This document shows, one piece after another, positions 7,901 through 16,600 of a stretch of 64,000 nucleotides of DNA. The DNA is taken from the NCBI RefSeq assembly GCF_021049265.1, contig NZ_CP088018.1, forward strand, positions 186,001 through 250,000, given 5' to 3'. The notes below the pieces were generated by a model. The model was given only the letters and a program-made list of their open reading frames with translations. It did no database searches and had not been told where the DNA came from. Each line of letters opens with the position of its first letter. Positions within the stretch are counted from its first letter, which is position 1. The DNA comes from Ruania suaedae (GTDB lineage Bacteria; Actinomycetota; Actinomycetes; Actinomycetales; Beutenbergiaceae). The position numbers and the translations under genes are program-made.

Positions 7901-8791
7901 TCAGCCCTTGAGGCCGGCGGTGGCGATCCCCTGCACGAAGTAGCGCTGCCCGAGCATGAAGATCAGCGCGATCGGCAGGACCGAGATCACCGAGCCGGTC
8001 ATGATGAGGGCGTACTCGGCGTTGTACTGGGAGACGAAGGACTTCAGTCCGATCTGGATCGTCCACAGGTCCCGGTCACGCAGGTAGATCAGCGGGCCGA
8101 GGTAGTCGTTCCAGGTGTTGACGAAGGTCAGCAGCGTCAGCGTCGCCACGGCCGGGCCGGACAGCGGCAGCACGATCCGGCGCCAGATCGAGTACTCGGA
8201 CAGCCCGTCGATACGGGCGGCCTCCGAGAGCTCCTCCGGGATGGACTCGTAGTACTGCTTCATCAGGAACACCCCGAAGGCGCTGAAGGTCTGCAGCGCC
8301 AGGATGGACCAGAGGGTGTTCGACAGGCCTACCCGCGAGAGCATGATGAACTGCGGGATCATGTACGCCTGCCACGGCACGGCGATGGTGGCCACGTAGG
8401 TCAGGAACAGCACGTCCCGGCCCGGGAAGCGCATCTTCGAGAAGCCGTAGGCGGCGAAACTGCCGGTGAGCACCTGCAGGAAGGTCACGCCCACCGAGAG
8501 GATCAGGGTGTTCTTGACCCAGGTGAGCATGTCCGCGCGCGCCCAGATGTCGATGTAGTTGCGCCAGACCACCGGATCGGGCAGCCACTGGATCGGCACG
8601 GAGAAGACCTGGTTGTTGGTCTTCAGCGAGGAGGTGACCATCCAGAAGAAGGGCAGCATGATCGCCGCAGCGGCCACGATCATCGCCACGTAGAGCAGCA
8701 CCCGGCCGACGATCTTGCGCCCCTGACGGGGGTCCTTGCGCAGCTGCGGCGGCGCGGTGGCGCTCGGGCGATCGAGGGTCACGGTCGCCAT
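7901..8791 (-). CDS. Carbohydrate ABC transporter permease (CUT1, MalG-like)
   Basis: A 296-residue inner-membrane permease of the CUT1 family, importing a mono- or oligosaccharide. Six transmembrane helices are apparent, starting with IVGRVLLYVAMIVAAAAIMLPFFWMV, and the cytoplasmic EAA loop that contacts the ATPase reads EELSEAARIDGLSEYSIWRRIVLPLSGPAVATL. Its ATG shares one base with the stop of the partner permease, so the two are translationally coupled. No ATPase gene is in the operon; in actinobacteria a shared MsiK-like ATPase elsewhere usually serves such transporters. The substrate should be related to whatever the DUF2264 enzyme and the dehydrogenase in the operon act on. Confidence 0.92.
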   Translation of the reverse strand: MATVTLDRPSATAPPQLRKDPRQGRKIVGRVLLYVAMIVAAAAIMLPFFWMVTSSLKTNNQVFSVPIQWLPDPVVWRNYIDIWARADMLTWVKNTLILSVGVTFLQVLTGSFAAYGFSKMRFPGRDVLFLTYVATIAVPWQAYMIPQFIMLSRVGLSNTLWSILALQTFSAFGVFLMKQYYESIPEELSEAARIDGLSEYSIWRRIVLPLSGPAVATLTLLTFVNTWNDYLGPLIYLRDRDLWTIQIGLKSFVSQYNAEYALIMTGSVISVLPIALIFMLGQRYFVQGIATAGLKG

Positions 8792-9717
8792 CAGACTTCC
8801 TTCCTCTTGTTCAGCAGGAACTGCACGACCGTGAGTCCGAGGCAGATGAAGAACAGCACCACGGCCACGGCGGAGGCGTAACCGAAGTCGTTCTCCTCGA
8901 AGCCCTTGCGGTAGATGTACTGGGCGAGGACGAGGGTGGAGGTGCCCGGGCCGCCGTCGGTCATCACCAGGATCAGGTCGAGGACCTTGAAGCTCTGGAT
9001 CGTCAGGATCACGGTCACGAAGAACGTGGTCGGACGCAGGCTCGGCACGGTGACGTTCCAGAAGCGCTGGACGGCGTTCGCGCCATCCACCCGGGCGGCC
9101 TCGTAGAGCTCACGCGGGATGGCCTGCAGGCCGGCGAGGAAGAGCAGCATGTAGTAGCCCATCTCGCGCCACACGCTGGTCAGCACCACGGCCGGCATCG
9201 CCCACGTCGAGGAGGTCGTCCACCCCGGCGGGTTGTCGAGGCCCAGCGCCATCAGGAATTGGTTGATCGGCCCGGAGTCGGGCGAGAAGAGCATGTTCCA
9301 CACCACCGCGATCGCCACGATCGAGGTGATGTAGGGGAAGAAGGCGACCGTGCGGAAGAAGGCGATGCCGCGCATCTTGTGGTTGAGCAGCAGCGCCAGC
9401 CCGAGCGAGGCGGCCAGCGTCAGCGGGATGTGCAGGGCGGCGTAGTAGCCGGTGTTGAACAGGGCCGTGTGGAACGTGCCGTCGGTCAGCAGCCGGGAGA
9501 AGTTCTCCAGGCCGATCCAGTTCGCCTGCCCGAACGCGTTCCACGAGGTGAACGCGATGTAGAACAGGGCGATCACCGGCACCAGCGTCAGCACGGCGAA
9601 GCCGATGAAGTTCGGGAGGATGAAGGTCCACCCGATGAAGGTGTTGCGCAGCGTCAACCGGCTGCGGTTCCGGCGCGGGGGCGTCGGCGCAGCGGGGGCG
9701 TCCACGGCTGTCGCCAT
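8791..9717 (-). CDS. Sugar ABC transporter permease (CUT1, UgpA/MalF-like)
   Basis: A 308-residue permease forming the other half of the membrane channel with the gene at 7901. After a basic N-terminus it has six helices, beginning FIGWTFILPNFIGFAVLTLVPVIALFYIAF, and the EAA loop PRELYEAARVDGANAVQRFWNVTVPSLRPT. The ATG at 9717 has GAGGAGGA directly upstream. The 68-base gap between this gene and the solute-binding protein gene is the largest in the operon and could hold an mRNA-processing hairpin: two inverted GCCGGCC-type runs lie at about 9745-9770. Confidence 0.92.
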   Translation of the reverse strand: MATAVDAPAAPTPPRRNRSRLTLRNTFIGWTFILPNFIGFAVLTLVPVIALFYIAFTSWNAFGQANWIGLENFSRLLTDGTFHTALFNTGYYAALHIPLTLAASLGLALLLNHKMRGIAFFRTVAFFPYITSIVAIAVVWNMLFSPDSGPINQFLMALGLDNPPGWTTSSTWAMPAVVLTSVWREMGYYMLLFLAGLQAIPRELYEAARVDGANAVQRFWNVTVPSLRPTTFFVTVILTIQSFKVLDLILVMTDGGPGTSTLVLAQYIYRKGFEENDFGYASAVAVVLFFICLGLTVVQFLLNKRKEV

Positions 9718-9785
9718 GGTTCTCCTCCTCGATCAGTGGTGCCGGCCGGCCCATGCGGGCCGGCCGGCACCGGTAACAGGGTGGG

Positions 9786-11084
9786 TCAGCCGAGAACCTC
9801 GGACTGCGCCCGGTCCATCGCGTCGGCGATGGCGTCCTCCGGGGAGGATCCACCGGAGAGGATCTCCGAGTGCGCGTCGTTCAGGATGTTCTGCAGCGTG
9901 GCGGTGTCGGCCGAGACCGGGTTCTCCGGGAGCACCTCGTGGGTGGAGAAGGTGAACTGCGAGGTCTCGTCGGTGGGGATGCCCTCGATGGAGAAGAAGG
10001 TCTCCGTGACGGCCTCGTTGGTGACGGCCGGGGTGATGCCGATCTCGGCGAGCGCCGTGGCGGCGTCCTCACTGGCCACGAACGCCAGGAAGTCCTTCGC
10101 GGCAGCAGCGGTGTCGGCGTCGACGGCCGGGTTGACGCCGATACCGGTCGGGTCGGCGAAGGTGACGGGCGTCTCGGTGGTGCTGGCGTCCATCTGCGGT
10201 GCCGGGGCGAAGCCCCAGTCGAACTCCTCCGCGTCGCCGCTCTCCTGCTGGGCGAGCAGCGTGGCCACGTACCAGGAACCCATCGGCATCATCGCGGCCT
10301 GCTGGGTGCCGAACTGGGACTGGTAGGTCACCGAGTTGGTGGTGATCGCACCGAAGCTCATCTGCGCGTCGTTCTCCTGCAGCTCGAGCACGCGCTCGTA
10401 CCAGGGCACCAGGTACTCCCAGTTGCCGGAGAGCACATCGGCCTCGGGGTCCTGCGCGTTGGCGAAGCCCTGGAGCGTGGACTGCCAGCTGTGCTGGTAG
10501 GTCCCGAGCGCATCGCCGCCGAGCGCGTCGGAGAGCTCCTCGGCGTTCTCGGCGTAGTCGTCCCACGTCCACGAGCCGTCGGGGTAGTCCACGCCGGCCT
10601 CGTCGAAGAGGTCCTTGTTGTAGTACAGGTACCAGGCGTCCTGGCGGTAGGGCACCGCGTAGGTGGTGCCGTCCACGGTGTAGGCGTCGATCCCGGCCAG
10701 GTCCCCGTCGATCTCCGAGACCACGTCGCTGACGTCGAGCAGCTGCCCGCCGTCCTCGTAGGTGACGAAGTTCTTGAGGTTCTTCAGCACGTACATGTCC
10801 GGGGCCGAGCCCGCAGCCAGGTCCGCCACCATCTGGGTGTCGTACTCGGTGGCGTCGTACTCCTTGAGCTCGACCGTGACGTCCGGGTTCTGCTCGTTGT
10901 AGGCGTCGGCCAGCACCTGGAACTCAGGGGTGGTGCTCAGGCTCCAGCCGGCGAGGCTGATGGAGTCGACGTTCGACGCATCCCCCTCACCGCCGCTCCC
11001 GGTGTCGTCGCCGCCGCTGCAGGCGGTCAGGGTCAGTGCTGTGGCAGCCAGGGCGGCTGCGCCGGTCAGCATGGTGCGCTTCAT
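9786..11084 (-). CDS. Sugar ABC transporter solute-binding lipoprotein
   Basis: A 432-residue extracellular sugar-binding lipoprotein of cluster B/CUT1 type. The signal sequence MKRTMLTGAAALAATALTLTACSGG contains the lipobox LTAC, and a Gly/Asp/Ser-rich tether follows. The mature domain has typical family stretches such as EFQVLADAYNEQNPDVTVELKEYD near the start, NKDLFDEAGVDYPDGSWTWDDYAENAEEL, and GSWYVATLLAQQ. I placed the start at 11084 because it directly gives the signal peptide, has GAGAGGA upstream and overlaps the preceding DUF2264 stop as ATGA; the open frame otherwise runs 37 codons further upstream. Acidic residues on the surface and Trp/Tyr clusters fit carbohydrate binding; the sugar is unknown. 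Confidence 0.92.
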   Translation of the reverse strand: MKRTMLTGAAALAATALTLTACSGGDDTGSGGEGDASNVDSISLAGWSLSTTPEFQVLADAYNEQNPDVTVELKEYDATEYDTQMVADLAAGSAPDMYVLKNLKNFVTYEDGGQLLDVSDVVSEIDGDLAGIDAYTVDGTTYAVPYRQDAWYLYYNKDLFDEAGVDYPDGSWTWDDYAENAEELSDALGGDALGTYQHSWQSTLQGFANAQDPEADVLSGNWEYLVPWYERVLELQENDAQMSFGAITTNSVTYQSQFGTQQAAMMPMGSWYVATLLAQQESGDAEEFDWGFAPAPQMDASTTETPVTFADPTGIGVNPAVDADTAAAAKDFLAFVASEDAATALAEIGITPAVTNEAVTETFFSIEGIPTDETSQFTFSTHEVLPENPVSADTATLQNILNDAHSEILSGGSSPEDAIADAMDRAQSEVLG

Positions 11085-13081
11085 TGCGTGATCCTCTCCT
11101 TGAGGTCTCGTGCCCGGATGGGCGTGGGGGTGTTTTTCGTGGTGTCCGTGGGTGCCCCGCCGAGATCGACGGTGGTACCGGAGCCGTCCGCCCACTCGAT
11201 CCGGGCTGTCAGGCTCGGCTCGAGACGGACGGAGGGTGGCGGCGGCAGCTGGTCGCTACCGGCCAGACCGAGCGCGAGGGCGTACCAGCCCGGCGCCGGT
11301 GCAGTACTGAGGATGCCGACGCAGGTGTGCGCGCCGAGGGGGGTGACGTCGTCGTGGTGCTCGGTGCGGTGCGCCGTCCAGCCGTGCAGGCCGAGCAGGG
11401 CGGCCTCGTGGGCGGTGCTGCGCAGCAGATTCCCGACGGCGGGGGGTGCGTCCGCGCTCTGCCCCGGCGTGGGCAGGGCCTGGGTCTGGACGCCGGAGTC
11501 GTCCGAGAGCGCCCAGCCGCCCGCCTCGAGCGCGCTCGCCTCGGGGGCGGGGCTCTCGAGGTGGATCAGGCGCACCTCCCAGGCCCCGTGCAGGACCGAG
11601 ATGGTGGTGATCGTCCCGGCGTCGGTGGCCTCTCCCTGGGCGCCGGAGCCGTGCAGCTGCTGCTGCTCGGCGGGGCGCAACCAGTGGGCGTTCGCGCGGG
11701 AGGCGGCCACGGTGGCCACCGTGCTGTCCGAGGCGTCCACCTCCAGGGCGGTCATGCCGCTGCGGTGGCTGCGACGGCCGGAGCCGTCGGTGAGCACCAC
11801 GGACTGGTCGGCCGGGTTCTGCCAGGCATCGGCGTGCAGCATCGGGAAGGTCGCGGTGGAGTAGGCCAGGCGCGCGTACAGCGGCGAGTCGCCACCGGTG
11901 CTGCCCGGCAGGGCGTGGTCGGTGCCGTGGTTGGCCAGGCGCACCACGCCGTCGGCGGCGGTGGCGCTGACCGCCCAGCCCGGGGCGGCGATGGTGCGCA
12001 GGGTGTCCGACTCCTCGTGCGGGAGCGGGTGCTCCGGGGCGCTCCACACCGGGTGATCGGCGGGCAGGGCCAGCCCGAGCAGGCCTTTGCTCGCCCAGTA
12101 GGGGGAGCCGGTTCCGGAGTAGGACTGGGCCAGGGCGCGCCACGGGCGGTGCCAGCCCAGGTCGAGCAGGCCGCGTTCGTTCGGCACGTGGGCGGCGAAG
12201 TGGTCCACCACCGCGAGGCCGGCGCGGCGCAGGGTGCCCAGCGGCACCGAGGGCACCTGCGCCAGGGCGCCGGCCCAGAACGGCCCGGCCGCGGCGAAGC
12301 GGTAGATGAGGCTGCGGCCCTGGATCAGGGGGGCGCCGTCGGTGCCGATCAGGTGCACGGCGTCGGTGAGGAAGCGGTCCAGACGCTCGCGGTCGACCTC
12401 GGCGCGGGGTGCGGCCAGGTCCTCGGCGCCGGCCATGCGCGCCCACAGGGTGGGGTACAGGTGCATGGCCCAGCCGATGTAGTGGTCGTAGGAGCGTTCG
12501 TCGCCGTCGCGGTACCAGCCCTCGCGCTCGTAGAACTCCTCGTGCAGGGCGAGATCGTCCTGGATGTCGGAGAGCCGGTGGGGCCCGTCGACCGAGCGTA
12601 GGAAGGTCTCGACGGCGATGCGGAACCACAGCCAGTTGCAGCGCGGGTAGGTCTCGTCCCCGACCACCTCGGCGAGGTAGTCGACGACCTGCTCCTGGGT
12701 GCGCGCGTCGAGGCTGTCCCACAGCCAGGGACGGGTCAGGTCCAGGATCAGGGCGAGCGAGGCGGCCTCGACCTTGGCCTGCGGGTGCTCGGTGGGCCGG
12801 ACCCAGCGCTGGGGGTGGTGCGGGTCGGTCCCGGCGGCCAGGCCGCGGGCGTACGGCTCGAGCCGGGCGCCGTCGTCGTGACCGTCTCCCGCAGCACGGA
12901 AGCCGGCCGCCAGGAGGGTGCGGGCGAAGCCTTCCAGGCCGTCCACGGCGGTGCCGTACCCGCCGGGGGTGCCCGGCAGGGTGATCAGCGAGCCGGCGGG
13001 GGAGCGGTACGGCTCGACGGCGGCCAGCAGCCGGTCGGTGAAGGCGACCAGCTCGGCGCGGGTACGGACGCGGTTGCTCAT
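11081..13081 (-). CDS. DUF2264-family protein (putative intracellular glycoside hydrolase)
   Basis: A 666-residue cytoplasmic protein without signal peptide. The N-terminal two thirds (about residues 10-400) look like an alpha/alpha-barrel (repeated helices with FARTLLAAGFRAAG, NWLWFRIAVETFLRSV, YDHYIGWAMHLYPTLWARM, FLTDAVHLIGTDGAPLIQGRSLIYRFA), the layout of DUF2264 proteins; some members of that family have been classed as glycoside hydrolases (GH154). The last 250 residues are beta-rich. Its start ATG overlaps the dehydrogenase stop (ATGA) and its stop overlaps the solute-binding protein start (ATGA), so all three are translationally coupled. An uronic-acid or glucuronide substrate is possible but not shown by the sequence. 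Confidence 0.8.
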   Translation of the reverse strand: MSNRVRTRAELVAFTDRLLAAVEPYRSPAGSLITLPGTPGGYGTAVDGLEGFARTLLAAGFRAAGDGHDDGARLEPYARGLAAGTDPHHPQRWVRPTEHPQAKVEAASLALILDLTRPWLWDSLDARTQEQVVDYLAEVVGDETYPRCNWLWFRIAVETFLRSVDGPHRLSDIQDDLALHEEFYEREGWYRDGDERSYDHYIGWAMHLYPTLWARMAGAEDLAAPRAEVDRERLDRFLTDAVHLIGTDGAPLIQGRSLIYRFAAAGPFWAGALAQVPSVPLGTLRRAGLAVVDHFAAHVPNERGLLDLGWHRPWRALAQSYSGTGSPYWASKGLLGLALPADHPVWSAPEHPLPHEESDTLRTIAAPGWAVSATAADGVVRLANHGTDHALPGSTGGDSPLYARLAYSTATFPMLHADAWQNPADQSVVLTDGSGRRSHRSGMTALEVDASDSTVATVAASRANAHWLRPAEQQQLHGSGAQGEATDAGTITTISVLHGAWEVRLIHLESPAPEASALEAGGWALSDDSGVQTQALPTPGQSADAPPAVGNLLRSTAHEAALLGLHGWTAHRTEHHDDVTPLGAHTCVGILSTAPAPGWYALALGLAGSDQLPPPPSVRLEPSLTARIEWADGSGTTVDLGGAPTDTTKNTPTPIRARDLKERITQ

Positions 13082-14091
13082 GCGCTCACCGCCGCGGTCT
13101 CGCCGGTGACGGCGCCGGGCAGCGGCCGGCCGGCGGCCAGGGCCTCGAGGCCGTCGAGGGCGAACTGGGCCAGCCGGCGGGTCTCGGTACCGAGCGAGCC
13201 GGCCAGGTGCGGGGTGACGGTGACGTTGCCCAGTCCCAGCAGGGGGTGCTCGGCGGGCAGGGGCTCGGGGTCGGTCACGTCGAGGATCGCGTCCAGCCGG
13301 CCGGCCATGCACTCCACCAGCAGGGCGTCGTGATCGATCAGCGCGCCGCGGGCGGTGTTGATGACGGTCGCGCCGTCGGGGAGCAGGCCCAGCTCGGCGG
13401 CGCCGATCATGTGATGGGTCGAGGGCAGCAGCGGGGCGTGCAGCGAGAGGATCTCGGCGCGCGTCAGGACGTCGTGCAGCGGCAGCAGCTCGGCGCCGAG
13501 CCGGCGCACCTCGGCGGGGTCGGCGCACGGGTCGGCCACCAGGACCGGGCCGTGGTCGAGCACGCGGAGCAGATCCAGCACGCGGCGGCCGATCTTCGAC
13601 AGACCCACCAGGCCGATGGTGCGGCCGTAGTTGGAGAGGGAGTCGTCGCCGAAGGAGCTCTCCCAGGTGCCGGGGTGGAGCCGGCCGTGCGCGGCGAGCG
13701 GGAGGGCTCGCTTGCCGGCGAGGATGATCGCGGCGAGGGTGTACTCGGCCACCGGCACCGCGTTCATCTCGGCGGCGGAGGTGACGGTGATGCCGCGGGC
13801 GTGCACGCTGTCGGGGACCAGTCCGCGGACGCTGCCGGCGGCGTGGATGATCGCGCGCAGGCGCGGGGCGGCGTCGAGCTGGGCGTCGGTGATCGGCGGG
13901 CATCCCCAGGAGGTGAGCAGCACCTCGGTCTCGGCGAGGCGCTCGGCGCCGATCGCCTCGATGCTCTCGACGCAGACCGGGTCAGCGAGAATGGCGAGGT
14001 CGCTCAGACGCTGCAGCTCGGCTCGTGCGAACTGTCGCCGGAAGGTTGCCGGTGCCATCACCGCAGCGGTGAGGGGGCGGATGGTCGCCAC
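13078..14091 (-). CDS. D-isomer-specific 2-hydroxyacid dehydrogenase
   Basis: A 337-residue NAD-dependent dehydrogenase of the D-2-hydroxyacid family. The catalytic and cofactor motifs appear in order: an N-terminal flavodoxin-like lobe, GRTIGLVGLSKIGRRVLDLLRV (nucleotide-binding glycine motif, with Ser replacing one Gly), LLPDGATVINTARGALIDHDALL with the catalytic Arg, a DVTDPEPLPAEHPLLGLGNVTVTPHLAG end with the Glu-His pair. It is the first gene of the sugar operon; the GTG start at 14091 has GGAG six bases upstream. The operon setting suggests that it oxidises or reduces a sugar-derived acid rather than serine or glycerate, but its substrate cannot be read from sequence. Confidence 0.88.
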   Translation of the reverse strand: MATIRPLTAAVMAPATFRRQFARAELQRLSDLAILADPVCVESIEAIGAERLAETEVLLTSWGCPPITDAQLDAAPRLRAIIHAAGSVRGLVPDSVHARGITVTSAAEMNAVPVAEYTLAAIILAGKRALPLAAHGRLHPGTWESSFGDDSLSNYGRTIGLVGLSKIGRRVLDLLRVLDHGPVLVADPCADPAEVRRLGAELLPLHDVLTRAEILSLHAPLLPSTHHMIGAAELGLLPDGATVINTARGALIDHDALLVECMAGRLDAILDVTDPEPLPAEHPLLGLGNVTVTPHLAGSLGTETRRLAQFALDGLEALAAGRPLPGAVTGETAAVSA

Positions 14092-14110
14092 GGCAACTCC
14101 TTTGGGTCCG

Positions 14111-14167
14111 ACACGATCGAAATCCGATCAAAACAACCTCGTACGATCGGTTACAGTAAGTTCGATC
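14111..14167. promoter_or_regulatory. Promoter/operator region between DUF2264 operon and its regulator
   Basis: This A/T-rich stretch contains four GATC-centred elements (GATC at 14115, 14126, 14145 and 14164). The first two form an inverted repeat, GATCG-5 bases-CGATC (14115-14129); spacings of 11, 19 and 19 bases put the sites roughly on one DNA face. It lies just upstream of the dehydrogenase GTG and about 100 bases before the divergent regulator, so it is the likely binding site of that regulator. Confidence 0.5.
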
Positions 14168-14265
14168 AACTCGAGATGTCAACCGGACACGGCACGGCGC
14201 TCGTGCAGGCAGCCGGACCCGCCGCCGCGGGCTCTACGCTGACGGACCAGAGACGAGGAACGATC

Positions 14266-15378
14266 GTGGCGAGGGATGTGATGGCGCAGACGTCGAACGA
14301 GGGACGACGGCCCCCGATGGGGTCGCGCCAGGCCGAGGTGCTGGCGGCGGTCTCGGACCGGGGAACGGTCCGGGTGACCGAGCTCGCCGAGGAGCTCGGC
14401 GTCACTCCGGTGACGGTGCGCCGCGCCGTCTCGGACCTGGCCGATGCCGGGCTGGTTCGCCGCGTGCACGGGGGAGCGACCGCCGTCGGGCCCCGGGTCT
14501 CGAACGGATCCGCCGGACCGGTGGGCGCCACCGTCGGGATGCTGGTGCCCTCACTCGATTACTACTGGCCGGACGTGGCGCGCGGCGCCGAGGAGGAGGC
14601 CAAGCGTCTCGGCCTGCGGGTGCGCCTGCGCGGCTCGGTCTACCAGGCGGCCGACGAGCGCGGTGATCTGGAGCGACTCGTGGAGGCCGGCGCCGACGGC
14701 CTGCTCATCGCGCCGACCCTCGACGGCCCCGGCGGTGAGCTCGTGCGGGAGTGGCTCGCGGACGCGCCGGTGCCGGTGGTGCTGATGGAGCGCACCGCCT
14801 CGGTGGGGGCGGTGCAGCGCTCGGTGGAGTCGGTGATCACCGACCACTCCGACGGCATCACGATGGCCGTCCATCACCTGGTGGGCCAGGGGCATCGCAC
14901 GATCGGGGTGGCGCTGAGCCAGGACTCCCCGCACGCGCCGCGGTTGCGCACGGACTGGCTGGCGGCCTGTGCGGATCACGGGCTGGATGCCCCGGCTGCG
15001 GTGGACCGGCGGATCCCCGACCGGCGCGAACCCGACTTCGATTCGACGATCGAGTCGATCGTGGCGGACGTGATCGCCACCGGCACTACGGCGCTGCTCG
15101 TGCACTCCGACCCCGAGGCCATCCGGTTGATCCAGTGCGCGCAGGAGCGCGGCCTGAGCGTGCCCGGTGACCTGTCGGTGATCTCCTACGACGACCAGGT
15201 GGCCGCGATGTCCGCGCCGGCGCTGACGGCCGTGCGCCCGCCCCGGCGCACGATCGGACGCACGGCGGTGGGTCTGCTCGCGGCGCGGATGGCGGATGCC
15301 GGACGGCCGGTGCACCGGGTGCTCGTGAGCCCGACGCTGATGGTGCGGGACTCGAGCGGGCCGCCGAACGAGGCCTGA
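14266..15378 (+). CDS. Transcriptional regulator: DeoR-type HTH fused to LacI-type sugar sensor
   Basis: A 370-residue regulator with an uncommon domain pairing. Residues about 20-75 are a DeoR/GntR-like winged helix (RQAEVLAAVSDRGTVRVTELAEELGVTPVTVRRAVSDLADAGLVRRVHGGA) instead of the LacI hinge-helix domain, whereas residues about 90-365 form a periplasmic-binding-protein-like sensor (GATVGMLVPSLDYYWPDVARGAEEEAKRLG, ALLVHSDPEAIRLIQCAQERGLSVPGDLSVISYDD). The GTG at 14266 is supported by GAGGAA five bases upstream; an ATG at 14281 is an alternative, and the much longer upstream frame overlaps the operon promoter and is rejected. It probably represses the divergent sugar operon and is released by the imported sugar. 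Confidence 0.88.
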   Translation: MARDVMAQTSNEGRRPPMGSRQAEVLAAVSDRGTVRVTELAEELGVTPVTVRRAVSDLADAGLVRRVHGGATAVGPRVSNGSAGPVGATVGMLVPSLDYYWPDVARGAEEEAKRLGLRVRLRGSVYQAADERGDLERLVEAGADGLLIAPTLDGPGGELVREWLADAPVPVVLMERTASVGAVQRSVESVITDHSDGITMAVHHLVGQGHRTIGVALSQDSPHAPRLRTDWLAACADHGLDAPAAVDRRIPDRREPDFDSTIESIVADVIATGTTALLVHSDPEAIRLIQCAQERGLSVPGDLSVISYDDQVAAMSAPALTAVRPPRRTIGRTAVGLLAARMADAGRPVHRVLVSPTLMVRDSSGPPNEA

Positions 15379-15489
15379 CGCGGGCCGGCCGCCACGGACA
15401 CAGGTTCCGGGTGCGGAGCCGCTCTCCAGGCGCCGACACGGGCTGGAACCTGGGGTGGTGCCGGGAAGTGGGGTCGGCGCGAGTGGAGT

Positions 15490-16230
15490 TCAGTCGGGGT
15501 GGGCGACGTCGACCACCACGCGGGTCGGATCAGTGAGGGAGAAGACGCGGAAGTCGGCGCGATCGTGGCCGACGCCGAGGTGAAGAACGTGAGAGCCGCC
15601 GGTCTGTTCCTGGTAGTCGATGTCGGTGATGGCGGCCCCGGGAGCGTCGATCTCGGGTGTCTCTGCCCAGACTCCGTCGTCCGAGACGCGCGGGGAGGCG
15701 CCGATGATGGACACCTGCAGGATGTCGGTACCGGTGATGGGAATCTCCCCAACCGGTCCTTGCGAGCCCGCGCAGTCGACGTAGGCCACGTAGAGGCCCG
15801 GGTCGCCGCTGTAGCCATGAGGAAGGACGTACTCGGCGACGAACCGGTCGAACCCGTCGTGCGCCGCGGCCCGGAGGTCGAGTAGTTCGAGGCCACCGCC
15901 ACTCTGCTCCTGAATCTGACTGGCATAGTCGTAGGGCACGAACGCGCCGGGCTCGGGCCTCGGGAGCGAGTAGTCCATGTCGTCGGCGTAGGTGAGACCG
16001 CCTCGACATCCGGAGCCCGAGTCATCGGGAGGCGCTGGTGAAGTCGGGGCGGCTCCTGGGTCTGTGGCTTCCCCCGACGTCCCCGACGCGTCCGGCACGC
16101 TCGGCCCCGGCGGCGCGGTGGGTGTAGCGGAGTTCGACGACGATGAAGGCGCAGGCTCGACCGAGCCTGTGCACCCGACGGCCAGCACAGCGACGACAGC
16201 CGCGGATGTGATGATCCGGACCCCTCGCAT
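15490..16230 (-). CDS. AMIN-like domain lipoprotein
   Basis: A 246-residue exported lipoprotein. MRGVRIITSAAVVAVLAVGC is a lipoprotein signal peptide (lipobox AVGC, lipidated Cys20), followed by a Ser/Pro/Asp-rich linker to about residue 75. The folded part (about 100-246) has the features of the actinobacterial AMIN-like domain: AAHDGFDRFVAEYV near its start, a hydrophobic ILQVSIIGAS strand and the closing FRVFSLTDPTRVVVDVAHPD. AMIN domains bind cell-wall or envelope components in other proteins, but the role of these lipoproteins is unknown. It stands alone on the minus strand, back-to-back with the toxin-antitoxin pair. Confidence 0.82.
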   Translation of the reverse strand: MRGVRIITSAAVVAVLAVGCTGSVEPAPSSSSNSATPTAPPGPSVPDASGTSGEATDPGAAPTSPAPPDDSGSGCRGGLTYADDMDYSLPRPEPGAFVPYDYASQIQEQSGGGLELLDLRAAAHDGFDRFVAEYVLPHGYSGDPGLYVAYVDCAGSQGPVGEIPITGTDILQVSIIGASPRVSDDGVWAETPEIDAPGAAITDIDYQEQTGGSHVLHLGVGHDRADFRVFSLTDPTRVVVDVAHPD

Positions 16231-16308
16231 GGCATCCCCCTTCGCCGGCCCCTCGTCCAGCCACGGTAGGTCGCCGCGCTCGGCCTGTCGACCGCAGGAT
16301 CGTCAAGG

Positions 16309-16332
16309 ATACACATGATACTGTATGTGTAT
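16309..16332 (+). promoter_or_regulatory. Palindromic autoregulatory operator of vapBC
   Basis: ATACACAT and ATGTGTAT form a perfect 8-base inverted repeat around an 8-base spacer. It is A/T-rich and overlaps the first possible start codons of the antitoxin gene (ATG at 16325 and 16331). Toxin-antitoxin operons are normally repressed by their own antitoxin or complex at such palindromes. Confidence 0.65.
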
Positions 16333-16600
16333 GTCAGGGATGGAGCGCCGTCTGCAGTTGCTGCTCGATCGTGCACGCTATGAGCGGGTCGCCGCCGAGG
16401 CAGCGCGCTCACAGCGCAGTGTGGCGGCCGTCATTCGCGAAGCCATCGACCTGCAGTTCCCCGACGATCAGGACGATGAGCGCGCGCGGGCGGCGCAGGC
16501 ATTCCTTGCCCTGCACACCGATGCTGGACCCGGCGAGGATGCCGCGGAGCTGAAGCAGCGGATGGCCGAAGAGACGGCTGGGAAGATCGACGCCCTGTGA
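16325..16600 (+). CDS. Ribbon-helix-helix antitoxin (VapB-like)
   Basis: A 91-residue small protein whose N-terminal half (MERRLQLLLDRARYERVAAEAARSQRSVAAVIREAIDLQF) fits a ribbon-helix-helix DNA-binding domain, and whose C-terminal half (AFLALHTDAGPGEDAAELKQRMAEE) would wrap and inhibit the toxin. It is directly followed by a PIN-domain gene with a GTGA overlap, the typical toxin-antitoxin layout. Three in-frame ATGs (16325, 16331, 16340) compete as start; the protein from 16340 would still contain the whole DNA-binding domain, and no start has a good ribosome binding site, so the first is given provisionally. The palindrome covering the start region points to autorepression. Confidence 0.82.
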   Translation: MCMSGMERRLQLLLDRARYERVAAEAARSQRSVAAVIREAIDLQFPDDQDDERARAAQAFLALHTDAGPGEDAAELKQRMAEETAGKIDAL

